A DNA stretch of 6,610 nucleotides from DASRCB01 sp035653295 (GTDB taxonomy: Bacteria > Acidobacteriota > Terriglobia > Bryobacterales > Bryobacteraceae): contig DASRCB010000032.1 of the NCBI GenBank assembly GCA_035653295.1, forward strand, positions 1 to 6,610, in the 5' to 3' direction. Made by a program: the position numbers and the translations under genes. The number at the start of each line of letters is the position of its first letter. The stretch's first letter is position 1. Shown one piece after another: positions 1-6,027 of this stretch. Below the pieces are notes generated by a model. That model had not been told where the DNA came from. It ran no database searches and saw only the letters and a program-made list of their open reading frames with translations.

Positions 1-1253
1 GACATTCGACCGTTCTGCAATGCAAACGCCTTCAGCACGTCGTGGCTCGCGAGAAAGTACACGCGACCATTCCAGTACGCCGGAGCCGAGTACATGCCGC
101 CGCTCAGACGAACAGTCTGCACCGCGTGCGCATCGCTGCCCGCGTGAAAGTGACTCATGTGGTCGCGATCGAGCAGGTAGATGACGCCCTCCTTGCCTAC
201 CGCTACCAGCAGATGCGGATGCGCACCCGCCTGGTCCGGCAGGACCACGACCCCGCCGGAGCCGAGATCGTTGTCGGAGCCATTGAGGCGCGCCTGGTTG
301 AATGGCGTGAAGAAGTCGAGCGCGGCAAGCCCGCCGCTGCCGAGCCGCAGCTTCAGGACCGTGTCGCCGTAATCGCGCCCGCCGCGATCGGCGTCGAACG
401 TGCCGTTTCCGGTCGAGACGTAGAAGTTGCCCGCCTCGTCGACGGCCGGCCCGCTGTCGCCGGCCCAGATGCCGCTCTCGCTGTCCTCCGGCGAGGTGTT
501 GAAGGCGCCCGTCTGCCGCAGTGTATGCGCGTCATAGGTGAGCACCCAGCCGTGGTACGGACCGTAGTCGCACGAGGAGGCCCAGGTAAGCCAGACCTGG
601 CCATTCGCCAGGGTCAGCGCGGCGCGCGGGTTCTCTTTGAATGCGTTGAAGGTGACGGCGCCCGAGAACATGCCCAGAAAGCCGCCGTTCCGGCTTTCGA
701 CCGAAGCCCGGATCAGCACCGGGCTGCCGCTCCTCTCAGCGCCGCTGTGCACATCGAGGGCGTGCAGCCGCTGGTAATAGAGCCACGAGCCGTCGCCGCG
801 CTCGCGTGTCCGCACCAGGACATACAGCGTCCCGCTCGCGGCATCGATCACCGGGGTCGAGGTAATGCCGATCTCCGGCGCGATGAACGGACACATGACG
901 GCGCGGTCCGGGATGGTCTCCACATTGCCGCCGACGAAGCTCTTATGCCACAGCGGCTCGAGCGGCTGCCCGGCGGCATCGAAAGCGTACACGCTGTCGT
1001 GCTCAGTAGCGATGAAGACCACATCATGGCGGCCCTTGCCGGAGATGTCCACACCGCGGAGATACAGCGGCTGAGCGTACACGTCCCCGTCTACCAGCCA
1101 GCGGAACTGACGTCCGAACGAGCCCACGTTCACGTTGGCCGGGGTCAGTGCGGTCTCCGCCGTGTTGGCGCCCGTGCGGGCGTTGTCGTACTGCGATGTG
1201 AGCACCTGCGCATGGAGGCTCACCACAAGCACGACCGTCGTCAGCCGACCCAT
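1..1253 (-). CDS. Exported PQQ-like beta-propeller protein (3' end outside window)
   Basis: This open frame is not interrupted before the left edge, so 417 codons are present and the C-terminus is missing. The ATG at 1253-1251 begins MGRLTTVVLVVSLHAQ, a short signal peptide with likely cleavage after A15, so the product should be periplasmic or outer-membrane associated. The mature protein opens with QYDNARTGANTAETALTP (21-38), a start common in acidobacterial PQQ-like proteins. Propeller blades recur as beta-strand pairs: VVFIATEHDSVYAFDAAG (78-95), TSTPVIDAASGTLYVL (131-146), WAGDSGPAVDEAGNFYVSTG (263-282), LLVAVGKEGVIYLLDRD (348-364) and SAPAYWNGRVYFLASHDV (389-406). This is the quinoprotein alcohol dehydrogenase-like / BamB-like fold. 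I see no dehydrogenase active-site signature, so enzymatic activity is not supported and a binding or scaffold role is equally possible. No Shine-Dalgarno precedes the ATG. The gene is divergent from the barrel gene at 1297. Confidence 0.88.
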   Translation of the reverse strand, partial: MGRLTTVVLVVSLHAQVLTSQYDNARTGANTAETALTPANVNVGSFGRQFRWLVDGDVYAQPLYLRGVDISGKGRHDVVFIATEHDSVYAFDAAGQPLEPLWHKSFVGGNVETIPDRAVMCPFIAPEIGITSTPVIDAASGTLYVLVRTRERGDGSWLYYQRLHALDVHSGAERSGSPVLIRASVESRNGGFLGMFSGAVTFNAFKENPRAALTLANGQVWLTWASSCDYGPYHGWVLTYDAHTLRQTGAFNTSPEDSESGIWAGDSGPAVDEAGNFYVSTGNGTFDADRGGRDYGDTVLKLRLGSGGLAALDFFTPFNQARLNGSDNDLGSGGVVVLPDQAGAHPHLLVAVGKEGVIYLLDRDHMSHFHAGSDAHAVQTVRLSGGMYSAPAYWNGRVYFLASHDVLKAFALQNGRM

Positions 1254-1296
1254 TGTAGAATTCTACACAATCTTCCGGGGCCGTACAATTGTGTCA
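1254..1296. promoter_or_regulatory. Divergent promoter region with 14-bp palindrome
   Basis: The gap between the two divergent genes is about 40 bp. It holds a perfect 14-bp palindrome, TGTAGAATTCTACA (1254-1267), which presents a TAGAAT -10-like hexamer on both strands. On the minus strand, TTGTAC (1288-1283), a 17-bp spacer and TAGAAT (1265-1260) would start transcription at about 1253, the A of the ATG. On the plus strand, TACAAT (1284-1289) would start transcription close to the GTG at 1297, but its -35 is poor. A second inverted repeat pairs ACACAAT (1265-1271) with ATTGTGT (1288-1294). The sequences are directly visible. The promoter and operator roles are inferred. Confidence 0.45.
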
Positions 1297-1752
1297 GTGA
1301 TCAAACGAATCATCTTCGTCGCACTCCTCACAGCCGCTGCCGCGCTGGCCCAGGAGACTGCGGGCTACGTCTTCGCCGCGCCGGGATCCGCCTCGGGTAC
1401 AGGCACGATACAGGGCGGGGTCGGCGGCGAACTGGTGTGGCGGTACTTCGGATTCGGAGGCGACGTGAGCTACCTCGCGCCGCAACGGTCGTTCAGCGAC
1501 GGCTTCGGCGTGTTATCGCTCGATCCGGCAATCCACTTCCCCACGCACGGGCACTCATCGCTCGACCCGTACTTCCTCGGCGGCTACACGCTGTTCTTCC
1601 GCGGCGGGGTCGCCAATGGCGGGAACTACGGCGGCGGCGTGAACTGGTGGTTTCACCGCGATTTCGGGCTCAAGCTCGAACTCCGCGACCAGGTCGTGCA
1701 GGGCACCCACTACTGGGGGTTCCGTGTGGGCCTGAACTTCCACACCGATTAA
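1297..1752 (+). CDS. Small outer-membrane beta-barrel protein
   Basis: The product has 151 residues from the GTG at 1297. It begins with a clear signal peptide, MIKRIIFVALLTAAAALAQE, with an ALA cleavage site after A18. The mature part is rich in Gly and aromatic residues in alternating beta-strand patterns: GGELVWRYFGFGGDVSYL (43-60), LDPYFLGGYTLFF (89-101), YGGGVNWWFHRDFGLKLELR (111-130) and the closing strand YWGFRVGLNFH (139-149). This is the look of a short OmpW/OprF-like eight-stranded barrel, so an outer-membrane location is likely; ligand and role are unknown. A GTG at 1291 is an equally usable start. The frame is open back to an ATG at 1135, but that would run into the divergent propeller gene and bury the signal peptide. 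No good ribosome-binding site is visible. The gene converges on the DinB-like gene with six bases between the stops and no terminator hairpin. Confidence 0.82.
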   Translation: MIKRIIFVALLTAAAALAQETAGYVFAAPGSASGTGTIQGGVGGELVWRYFGFGGDVSYLAPQRSFSDGFGVLSLDPAIHFPTHGHSSLDPYFLGGYTLFFRGGVANGGNYGGGVNWWFHRDFGLKLELRDQVVQGTHYWGFRVGLNFHTD

Positions 1753-1758
1753 GGCCCG

Positions 1759-2265
1759 CTACTTCTTCTGTTCCTTACGGGTCTCCGGCGGGACCATGCC
1801 GTTCAGCCGGTAGTAGGCCACCAGAAGACCGTAGTGTTCGCTGGAGTGCTGCATCACCGCCAGCCACGGACGCAGCGTCTTCGTGAACTCCTCGTCGGGC
1901 TCGGCCTTCAGCGCCGCCGTGGAGTCGTCGATCGACTTCTGCAACAGCCCGACGATATCGGCCTTGGTCTTATAGTTCTTCGCGTCGAGTTCGTCCCAGT
2001 TGGCCTGCTCACCCTTACCGACCTTCGCGGCGTACACATTGCCCGAAGCGATATGAACGATCAACTCGCCGAAGCTGCGCATTTCCTTTGTTGGTCTGTA
2101 GTCGTACTTGTCTTCCGGGAAGTCTTTGGCCATGTCCAGCACCTTCCCGTTGACGTACTCGAAATAGCCGCGAAGGGCCTTCGATGGCGACGGCGCCGGC
2201 TTTGTCTGGGCAGCAAGCGCGGCAATCAACAGCGGGAAAACTGCGTACCGGGCGAAGCGCTTCAT
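1759..2265 (-). CDS. Exported DinB/YfiT-like putative metal-binding protein
   Basis: The product has 168 residues. The leader MKRFARYAVFPLLIAALAAQ is a signal peptide with likely cleavage after A19, followed by a short Lys/Pro/Ser linker. The rest is all-helical in appearance and matches the DinB-like four-helix fold (DinB_2/DUF664 type). It keeps the three-histidine metal site: H71 in ELIVHIASG, and H140 and H144 in MQHSSEHYG. Length and spacing are normal for the family. Relatives include mycothiol-, bacillithiol- or glutathione-dependent S-transferases and many uncharacterised members, so metal binding is a reasonable inference but the reaction is not known. Most family members are cytoplasmic, so the leader suggests a periplasmic version. 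No Shine-Dalgarno is seen before the ATG; a candidate promoter lies very close to it. Confidence 0.88.
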   Translation of the reverse strand: MKRFARYAVFPLLIAALAAQTKPAPSPSKALRGYFEYVNGKVLDMAKDFPEDKYDYRPTKEMRSFGELIVHIASGNVYAAKVGKGEQANWDELDAKNYKTKADIVGLLQKSIDDSTAALKAEPDEEFTKTLRPWLAVMQHSSEHYGLLVAYYRLNGMVPPETRKEQKK

Positions 2266-2275
2266 AGTGGGTTAC

Positions 2276-2304
2276 AGGCTATCACCCGGATCGAGGTGAG
2301 TCAA
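2276..2304 (-). promoter_or_regulatory. Candidate promoter of the DinB-like gene
   Basis: Read on the minus strand, TTGACT (2304-2299) matches the sigma-70 -35 consensus at five of six positions. A 17-bp spacer leads to TAGCCT (2281-2276), a weak -10 matching at three of six. Transcription would begin around 2269, only a few bases before the ATG at 2265. That fits the lack of a ribosome-binding site. The weak -10 keeps confidence low. Confidence 0.32.
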
Positions 2305-2370
2305 TGTAAGTGAACCTAACGGTCTGACATCGCGCTGCTACTCGGGTTAGAGCGCTCCATCTCCTCCCGC

Positions 2371-2408
2371 GCCGCGGCTGGCCCCTCCTCGAAAATGCCA
2401 GCCGCGGC
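2371..2408 (-). terminator. Perfect 12-bp GC-rich hairpin, possible terminator
   Basis: GCCGCGGCTGGC (2371-2382) and GCCAGCCGCGGC (2397-2408) are exact inverted repeats around a 14-base loop. A short outer pair, GAGCG (2350-2354) with CGCTC (2411-2415), could extend the structure. It lies 15 bases past the stop codon of the WxxGxW gene, the usual place for a transcription terminator. On the minus strand, however, it is followed by a purine-rich stretch instead of a run of T, so it does not meet the classical intrinsic-terminator rule. An RNA stability element or attenuator ahead of the DinB-like gene is an alternative. The rest of the 158-bp gap shows only the candidate promoter at 2276-2304. 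Confidence 0.55.
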
Positions 2409-2423
2409 AACGCTCCGCGCGCT

Positions 2424-2750
2424 TTACCAGCGGCGGTATCCGCGCATCCAGTAGCCGCGATAGTAGCGGTGGCCGTAGTAACGCGGCGCCACCCATCGCG
2501 CGCCCCAGTATGGCGGACGAGCCCAGTAGCCGGCATGCCAGACGTAGCGCGGCCCAACTGGGTACCAGTAGCCGCCAACCCAGGTGTAGCCGGGCGCCGG
2601 AGCCGGCGCGGGCGCATACGCCACAACAGGCGGGGGCGGCGGCGGAGGCGCGTAGTAACCTCCTCCGAAGCCAATGCCAAAGTACACGCGCGGACCGGCG
2701 AATGCCGACGCGCCCGCCAGAAGCAAGAGAGCCAGAAGCTTGGTTTTCAT
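2424..2750 (-). CDS. Secreted WxxGxW (YxWxxGYW) repeat protein
   Basis: The product has 108 residues. The ATG at 2750 is chosen because GGAGGGG sits immediately upstream, the best Shine-Dalgarno in the window, and because it begins a clean signal peptide, MKTKLLALLLLAGASAFA, with cleavage after A18. A GTG eighteen bases further upstream is in frame but less convincing. After a short Gly/Tyr segment come seven consecutive prolines (35-41) and an Ala/Pro linker. Two copies of the WxxGxW repeat follow: YTWVGGYW (55-62) and YVWHAGYW (69-76). The C-terminal tail (80-108) is dense in Tyr, Trp and Arg. This matches the small YXWGXW-repeat envelope proteins found widely in Gram-negative bacteria, whose function is unknown. 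No partner is evident from the neighbours. Confidence 0.85.
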   Translation of the reverse strand: MKTKLLALLLLAGASAFAGPRVYFGIGFGGGYYAPPPPPPPVVAYAPAPAPAPGYTWVGGYWYPVGPRYVWHAGYWARPPYWGARWVAPRYYGHRYYRGYWMRGYRRW

Positions 2751-2816
2751 AACCCCTCCATCACGCACAGGAGGAATGCAAACCGCTTGCCACCAGTAAG
2801 TGCTTGAGAATACGAA

Positions 2817-2841
2817 ATCGGCCGCCGTTCGGCTGGCCGAT
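2817..2841 (-). terminator. Likely terminator of the TIM-barrel isomerase gene
   Basis: ATCGGCC (2817-2823) pairs with GGCCGAT (2835-2841). The interior GCCG (2824-2827) pairs with CGGC (2830-2833), leaving a two-base loop and one bulged base. On the minus strand the stem begins 20 bases after the isomerase stop codon and is followed by TTCGTATTCT, a moderately T-rich tail. It separates the isomerase from the WxxGxW gene, arguing against one transcript. The U-tract is imperfect, so termination could be partial. Confidence 0.55.
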
Positions 2842-2861
2842 GAAAACCGCCGTGGTGCTTT

Positions 2862-3713
2862 TCAGCCAGCGTGCAGTTTGCGGAACGAGGCGAGGCAGCG
2901 CTGGGCCGTTTCGAGCTCGGGATAGTCCGAGCCTTCCTGCTCGATGAGATAGAACTCCACTCCGCCGACGCTTTCGGCGGCGTCGAAGATCTTCGCCCAC
3001 GGCGCGTCGCCCTCGTTGAACAGGACCTTATAGCCCTTGCCCGGCTCGTGCGACCACTCCTTCAGGTGCAGCGACTTGATCCGGCCGGGATTGGCTTTGA
3101 TCCAGGCCACCGGGTCGGAGCCGGCTTCAATGCAGGTGCCGACATCGAGCTGCAGCATGATTGACTTGTCCGTGTCAGAGGCAAGCACCTCCATGGGTCG
3201 CTTGCCGTCGATTGGTTTGAACTCATCCTGATGGTTGTGATAACCGGCGGCCAGGCCGGCGGGCTTCAGCTTCTCAGTGGCCTGGTTCAGCATCTCGGCG
3301 ACGCGCCTGTAACCGTCGAGCGTGCTGATTTCGCCGGGATGCGCGAGCACCACGTACCTGCATCCGAGGATGTGGTTCAGCTCGATAGCGCGGTCCAGCT
3401 TGTCGGGATGAAATGCCTGGCTGTCGTTGTGCGTGGACAGGCAGCGGATGCCGGCCTCGTCCAGCGTATGGCGCACGCCACGCGCATAGTCAGGGGTCCA
3501 TTCGAAGTAGGGCGAAAAGAACTCGACGTCCTGATAGCCCATTTTCGCCACCGCCTGCACGGTGCCGGTGAGGTCCCTTTTAAGGTCGTCACGCACCGAG
3601 TACAGCTCCAGACCGATCGGAATGGACTGATTGTACGCGCGCGCCGCAAGCGCGGCCGAGGCGGTCGCCGCAAGGAACGAGCGGCGAGAGAGAGAATCGT
3701 TATAAGACGACAT
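2862..3713 (-). CDS. Tat-exported sugar phosphate isomerase/epimerase (xylose isomerase-like TIM barrel)
   Basis: The product has 283 residues from the ATG at 3713. That start puts a twin-arginine leader at the N-terminus: SRRSFLAATASAALAARA (9-26), with cleavage likely after A26. The frame extends upstream to 3947, but that part is antisense to the gene at 3759 and is disregarded. The mature protein is an AP endonuclease 2 / xylose isomerase-like TIM barrel (PF01261 type). Strand-end residues usually involved in metal and substrate binding are present: LELYS (35-39), STHND with H95, AGYHNHQDEF (157-165, histidines 159 and 161), LQLDVGT with D190, SLHLKEW with H216, and YLIEQEG with E258 and E260. 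Substrate cannot be read from sequence; an isomerase or epimerase acting on a sugar or inositol derivative is the family expectation. Tat export suggests it folds, possibly with metal, before crossing the membrane. Confidence 0.9.
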   Translation of the reverse strand: MSSYNDSLSRRSFLAATASAALAARAYNQSIPIGLELYSVRDDLKRDLTGTVQAVAKMGYQDVEFFSPYFEWTPDYARGVRHTLDEAGIRCLSTHNDSQAFHPDKLDRAIELNHILGCRYVVLAHPGEISTLDGYRRVAEMLNQATEKLKPAGLAAGYHNHQDEFKPIDGKRPMEVLASDTDKSIMLQLDVGTCIEAGSDPVAWIKANPGRIKSLHLKEWSHEPGKGYKVLFNEGDAPWAKIFDAAESVGGVEFYLIEQEGSDYPELETAQRCLASFRKLHAG

Positions 3714-3758
3714 GACCACGGCCAAAATATCACAGCCCCCGCGTGTGCGGTTTTCGGT
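3714..3758. promoter_or_regulatory. Short divergent gap between isomerase and coiled-coil genes
   Basis: Only 45 bp separate two divergent start codons, so both promoters must lie here or inside the opposing genes. An AT-rich island, AAAATAT (3724-3730), could serve as a -10 for the minus-strand isomerase, but no matching -35 is visible at the right distance. Neither gene has a recognisable Shine-Dalgarno. This is a positional inference only. Confidence 0.25.
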
Positions 3759-4142
3759 ATGAGCTTTTTGGATAATCTCGAGAACAACCTGAAGAGCCTG
3801 GAGCGCGAGCAGGAGAACTCCGCGGAGGATCGCCGCCGTCAGGAGGAGGAGCGCGCCCGCGCCGTGGCCGCCGCGCCGTGGGCGCAACGGCTGAAGGAGA
3901 GCGATTACACGAAGCGGCTGATGGACGCGGCGGTCGTCGCGGGGCACCGCCGCCGGATGAAGGTTTATATCAGCTGGATCGGTACGACGCTGCGACTCGA
4001 AGCGCGCGAGCGCCGGCTGGAATTGCGGCCGACCGCTGAGGGCATTCAGGCCGTTGTTCTCGAAAACGGCAATGAAGTCAGCTGCCGCGCAGTCGAACTC
4101 GGGGGCGAGCCGGCGGGCTTGGTGGCCGACCTGCTTCCGTGA
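3759..4142 (+). CDS. Hypothetical charged coiled-coil protein, 127 aa
   Basis: I do not recognise a named family. The ATG at 3759 begins MSFLDNLENNLKSLEREQEN; the frame is open much further upstream, but that part is antisense to the isomerase. Residues 5-35 are almost all charged or Gln/Asn with heptad-spaced hydrophobics (FLDNLENNLKSLERE), a predicted coiled coil. An Ala-rich hinge APWAQRLKESDYTKRL (39-54) follows, then a basic patch GHRRRMKV (62-69). The C-terminal half, YISWIGTTLRLEARERRLELRP and IQAVVLENGNEVSCRAVEL, looks like a small beta-rich domain. There is no signal peptide or membrane segment, so it is probably cytoplasmic, unlike most neighbours. Its TGA at 4140-4142 directly abuts the stop codon of the convergent ankyrin-protein gene. 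The coding look (charged helix then alternating strands) supports a real gene; function is unknown. Confidence 0.75.
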   Translation: MSFLDNLENNLKSLEREQENSAEDRRRQEEERARAVAAAPWAQRLKESDYTKRLMDAAVVAGHRRRMKVYISWIGTTLRLEARERRLELRPTAEGIQAVVLENGNEVSCRAVELGGEPAGLVADLLP

Positions 4143-5978
4143 TCAGCGGCTCGCTGACAGGACCGGAACGAGGGTTCGGTGTTCGTAGCGGCGCGCAAGG
4201 TCGAGCGCAGTCAGTCCATCTTTCGTGCGAGCCGCCGGATCGGCGCCGGCTTTGAGCAGCAGGTCGACCATCGCCGAGTCACCAAAGTCGATGGAGGCGG
4301 CGTAGAGGAGCGGCGTCATTCCTTTTGAGTCCACTACGTTCACCTTCGCGCCCCGCGCGAGCAGCAGCCGCGCAACATCGAGGCGGTTCGAGATGGCCGC
4401 CCAAGCCAATAGGGTGATGCCGTCGCCGTCGGCATAGTCGACCGGCACTCCTTTATCCAGCAGCGCGGCAAGCGAACCAGCGTCGTTGTAGGAGAGGGCC
4501 GTCAACGCAGGCACGGCGGGGATCATGCCGAGCAGAAATGTCTTCTCCTCGGGACGATCGCCGGCCGCGAGCAGGAGGCGTATCAGATCGGAATCGTGTG
4601 TGAACGCTGCCCGATTCAGCGCAGTGGCATTATAGATGGGCCGGCCGGCGCCTTTCGGCAATTGAATCTGTGCGCCCCTGTCGAGAAGGAGGCGGACCAC
4701 GGGTCCGGAGCCGGGATAAGCAGCGGCGACCAGCAACGCCGAGTAGCGATCCTTTGCGCGGCCTTCGGCATTCGCTCCAGCGTCCAGAAGGAGCCTCGTC
4801 TTATCGAGGTCGGGAACGGCCATCATGAGCGCGGTAGTGCCGCCGGCCCTGGTTGCGGCATTGGGGTCGAGCTTCTTGGCGTCCAGGAGTGCACGGACGT
4901 CGGCTGCCGAGCCGAACAGAACGGTCTCGGCCCAAGGCTCAGGCGTGGCCGGCTCGGCCTCTCGCAATGGCGGCGCCGGCGCGGACGATGCCGGGCCGAG
5001 CGAACGCGCGAGCGCCATTACGGCGTAACTGGCGGCCATCGCGGAAACAAACTGATCGTGCCCACCGGGATACCCACTCTCGAAGTACGGCGGCGACACG
5101 GGGGCCGGCGGGTGCAGGCGCGAAGAGACCCGCCAGGAGCCATCCGGCTTTTGTGTGTTCACCAGGAAGCGAATACCCCGCTGCCATGCCGGATCTGACG
5201 TGGACACGCCACCTGCATCGGCGAGGGCGACTAAAGCCTGGCCGGTGGAATAGGCTTCGCTGGCGCGGCCCGCGAGAGAGTTCCAGCCGCCGTCGGACTG
5301 CTGCGTGGCGATCAGTTGCGCCGCCAGACGGGCGCGCTGATCGGCGGCGGCGCCGGACCAGAGCAGGCCCATGAGCTGCTCGCTGCGCTCTTCCGTGTCA
5401 CGCGCCTGCTGCGATTCCAGCCACTCCCGGGCTTTTTGAACTCGAGCCTGTGTGCCGGAAGCAAGCTCGTAGTGACTGTAGAGCTGAATGGCGCGCAGGG
5501 CGATAGCCGTAGCGGTGATTGGGCAGTACGACTGCGGCGGCCGAACGTCGAGCGTCGCCCAGTGCCCATCGCCGTATTGTGCCGATGCAACCTCGCGCGC
5601 GTACACCGCGGTGACGATGCTGGGCCGCACGCCCGCCGCGTTCGCCGCGACGAGACGGAAGGCGTCGTCCATTGCGGGATCGATGATCCACGTATGCTGC
5701 ACCGCGCGATCGAGATCGGAATAGAAGCTGAATGTTTGACGATTGGCGGCGCGAGCTGCCGCCTCGTCATATTTCAGACCATGCTCGCGAGCGTCGCGAA
5801 GGGCGAGCGCCGGCAGGAGCTGGTGATGGCAGGAAGAACAGCTTTGGTTCCAGTTCTTCTGCGATACCTGGAGCAACGCCAGCGCCGATTCGGCCGCGGA
5901 GCGAACGGGATCGGCAGGAGTTGATGTGGCCGCGGTGAGCAGGAGCGGGGTGAACAGGAGCAGGGCCCGGATTCGCAT
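4143..5978 (-). CDS. Exported CxxCH / alpha-alpha toroid / ankyrin-repeat protein
   Basis: The product has 611 residues. MRIRALLLFTPLLLTAATSTPA is a signal peptide, giving a periplasmic or surface location. Residues 25-60 carry CSSCHHQLLPALAL, whose C47-x-x-C50-H51 is a canonical c-type heme attachment motif. From about 120 to 325 comes an alpha/alpha toroid of the squalene cyclase / prenyltransferase type. Its glycine-aspartate-tryptophan turns are YGDGHW (135-140), QQSDGGW (226-232) and NTQKPDGSW (274-282), ending in a conserved-looking SGYPGGHDQF (301-310) segment. I see no DxDD-type cyclase acid motif, so cyclase activity is doubtful. An Ala/Pro linker (329-347) leads to about seven ankyrin repeats (350-611), for example TTALMMAVPDLDKTRLLLDAGAN (381-403), LLAWAAISNRLDVARLLLARGA (523-544) and TPLLYAASIDFG (555-566). 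Similar architectures occur in Acidobacteriota and Planctomycetota, without a known function. Start at 5978 lacks a clear ribosome-binding site. Confidence 0.9.
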   Translation of the reverse strand: MRIRALLLFTPLLLTAATSTPADPVRSAAESALALLQVSQKNWNQSCSSCHHQLLPALALRDAREHGLKYDEAAARAANRQTFSFYSDLDRAVQHTWIIDPAMDDAFRLVAANAAGVRPSIVTAVYAREVASAQYGDGHWATLDVRPPQSYCPITATAIALRAIQLYSHYELASGTQARVQKAREWLESQQARDTEERSEQLMGLLWSGAAADQRARLAAQLIATQQSDGGWNSLAGRASEAYSTGQALVALADAGGVSTSDPAWQRGIRFLVNTQKPDGSWRVSSRLHPPAPVSPPYFESGYPGGHDQFVSAMAASYAVMALARSLGPASSAPAPPLREAEPATPEPWAETVLFGSAADVRALLDAKKLDPNAATRAGGTTALMMAVPDLDKTRLLLDAGANAEGRAKDRYSALLVAAAYPGSGPVVRLLLDRGAQIQLPKGAGRPIYNATALNRAAFTHDSDLIRLLLAAGDRPEEKTFLLGMIPAVPALTALSYNDAGSLAALLDKGVPVDYADGDGITLLAWAAISNRLDVARLLLARGAKVNVVDSKGMTPLLYAASIDFGDSAMVDLLLKAGADPAARTKDGLTALDLARRYEHRTLVPVLSASR

Positions 5979-6027
5979 TCGTGCAATGTTAGCACCTGCG
6001 AGAGCGCTTTGGAACTACGGCTGTCGA

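Noticed and set aside
1254..1293. Possible BlaI/MecI-type operator (TACA-NN-TGTA), suggested by TACAATTGTG and the TGTA...TACA palindrome
   Set aside because: The palindrome has the half-sites in the reverse order, the TACAATTGTG match is imperfect, and no BlaI-like regulator or M56 peptidase gene is in the window.
1135..1296. N-terminal extension of the barrel protein to the ATG at 1135
   Set aside because: It would overlap the divergent propeller gene by over 100 bp and place the signal peptide about 54 residues into the protein.
42..1886. A 614-codon open frame on the plus strand
   Set aside because: It is antisense to the propeller gene, then overlaps the barrel gene and part of the DinB-like gene in another frame. 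Its translation is Arg/Ala/Val-rich with no domain pattern. Long antisense frames are expected at this GC content.
2315..2359. A 14-codon minus-strand small frame (ATG at 2359) just after GGGAGGAG
   Set aside because: The purine run touches the ATG with no spacing, the peptide has no leader or composition signal, and the position after a hairpin fits untranslated sequence better.
3714..3947. N-terminal extension of the isomerase to a start at 3947
   Set aside because: The extra 78 residues are antisense to the coiled-coil gene and would bury the twin-arginine leader inside the protein.
5316..5924. Long plus-strand frame opposite the toroid domain, with others at 4596-5198 and 4853-5374
   Set aside because: All lie within the 611-residue gene on the opposite strand, which has clear domains. 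The plus-strand translations are Arg-rich and without recognisable structure.
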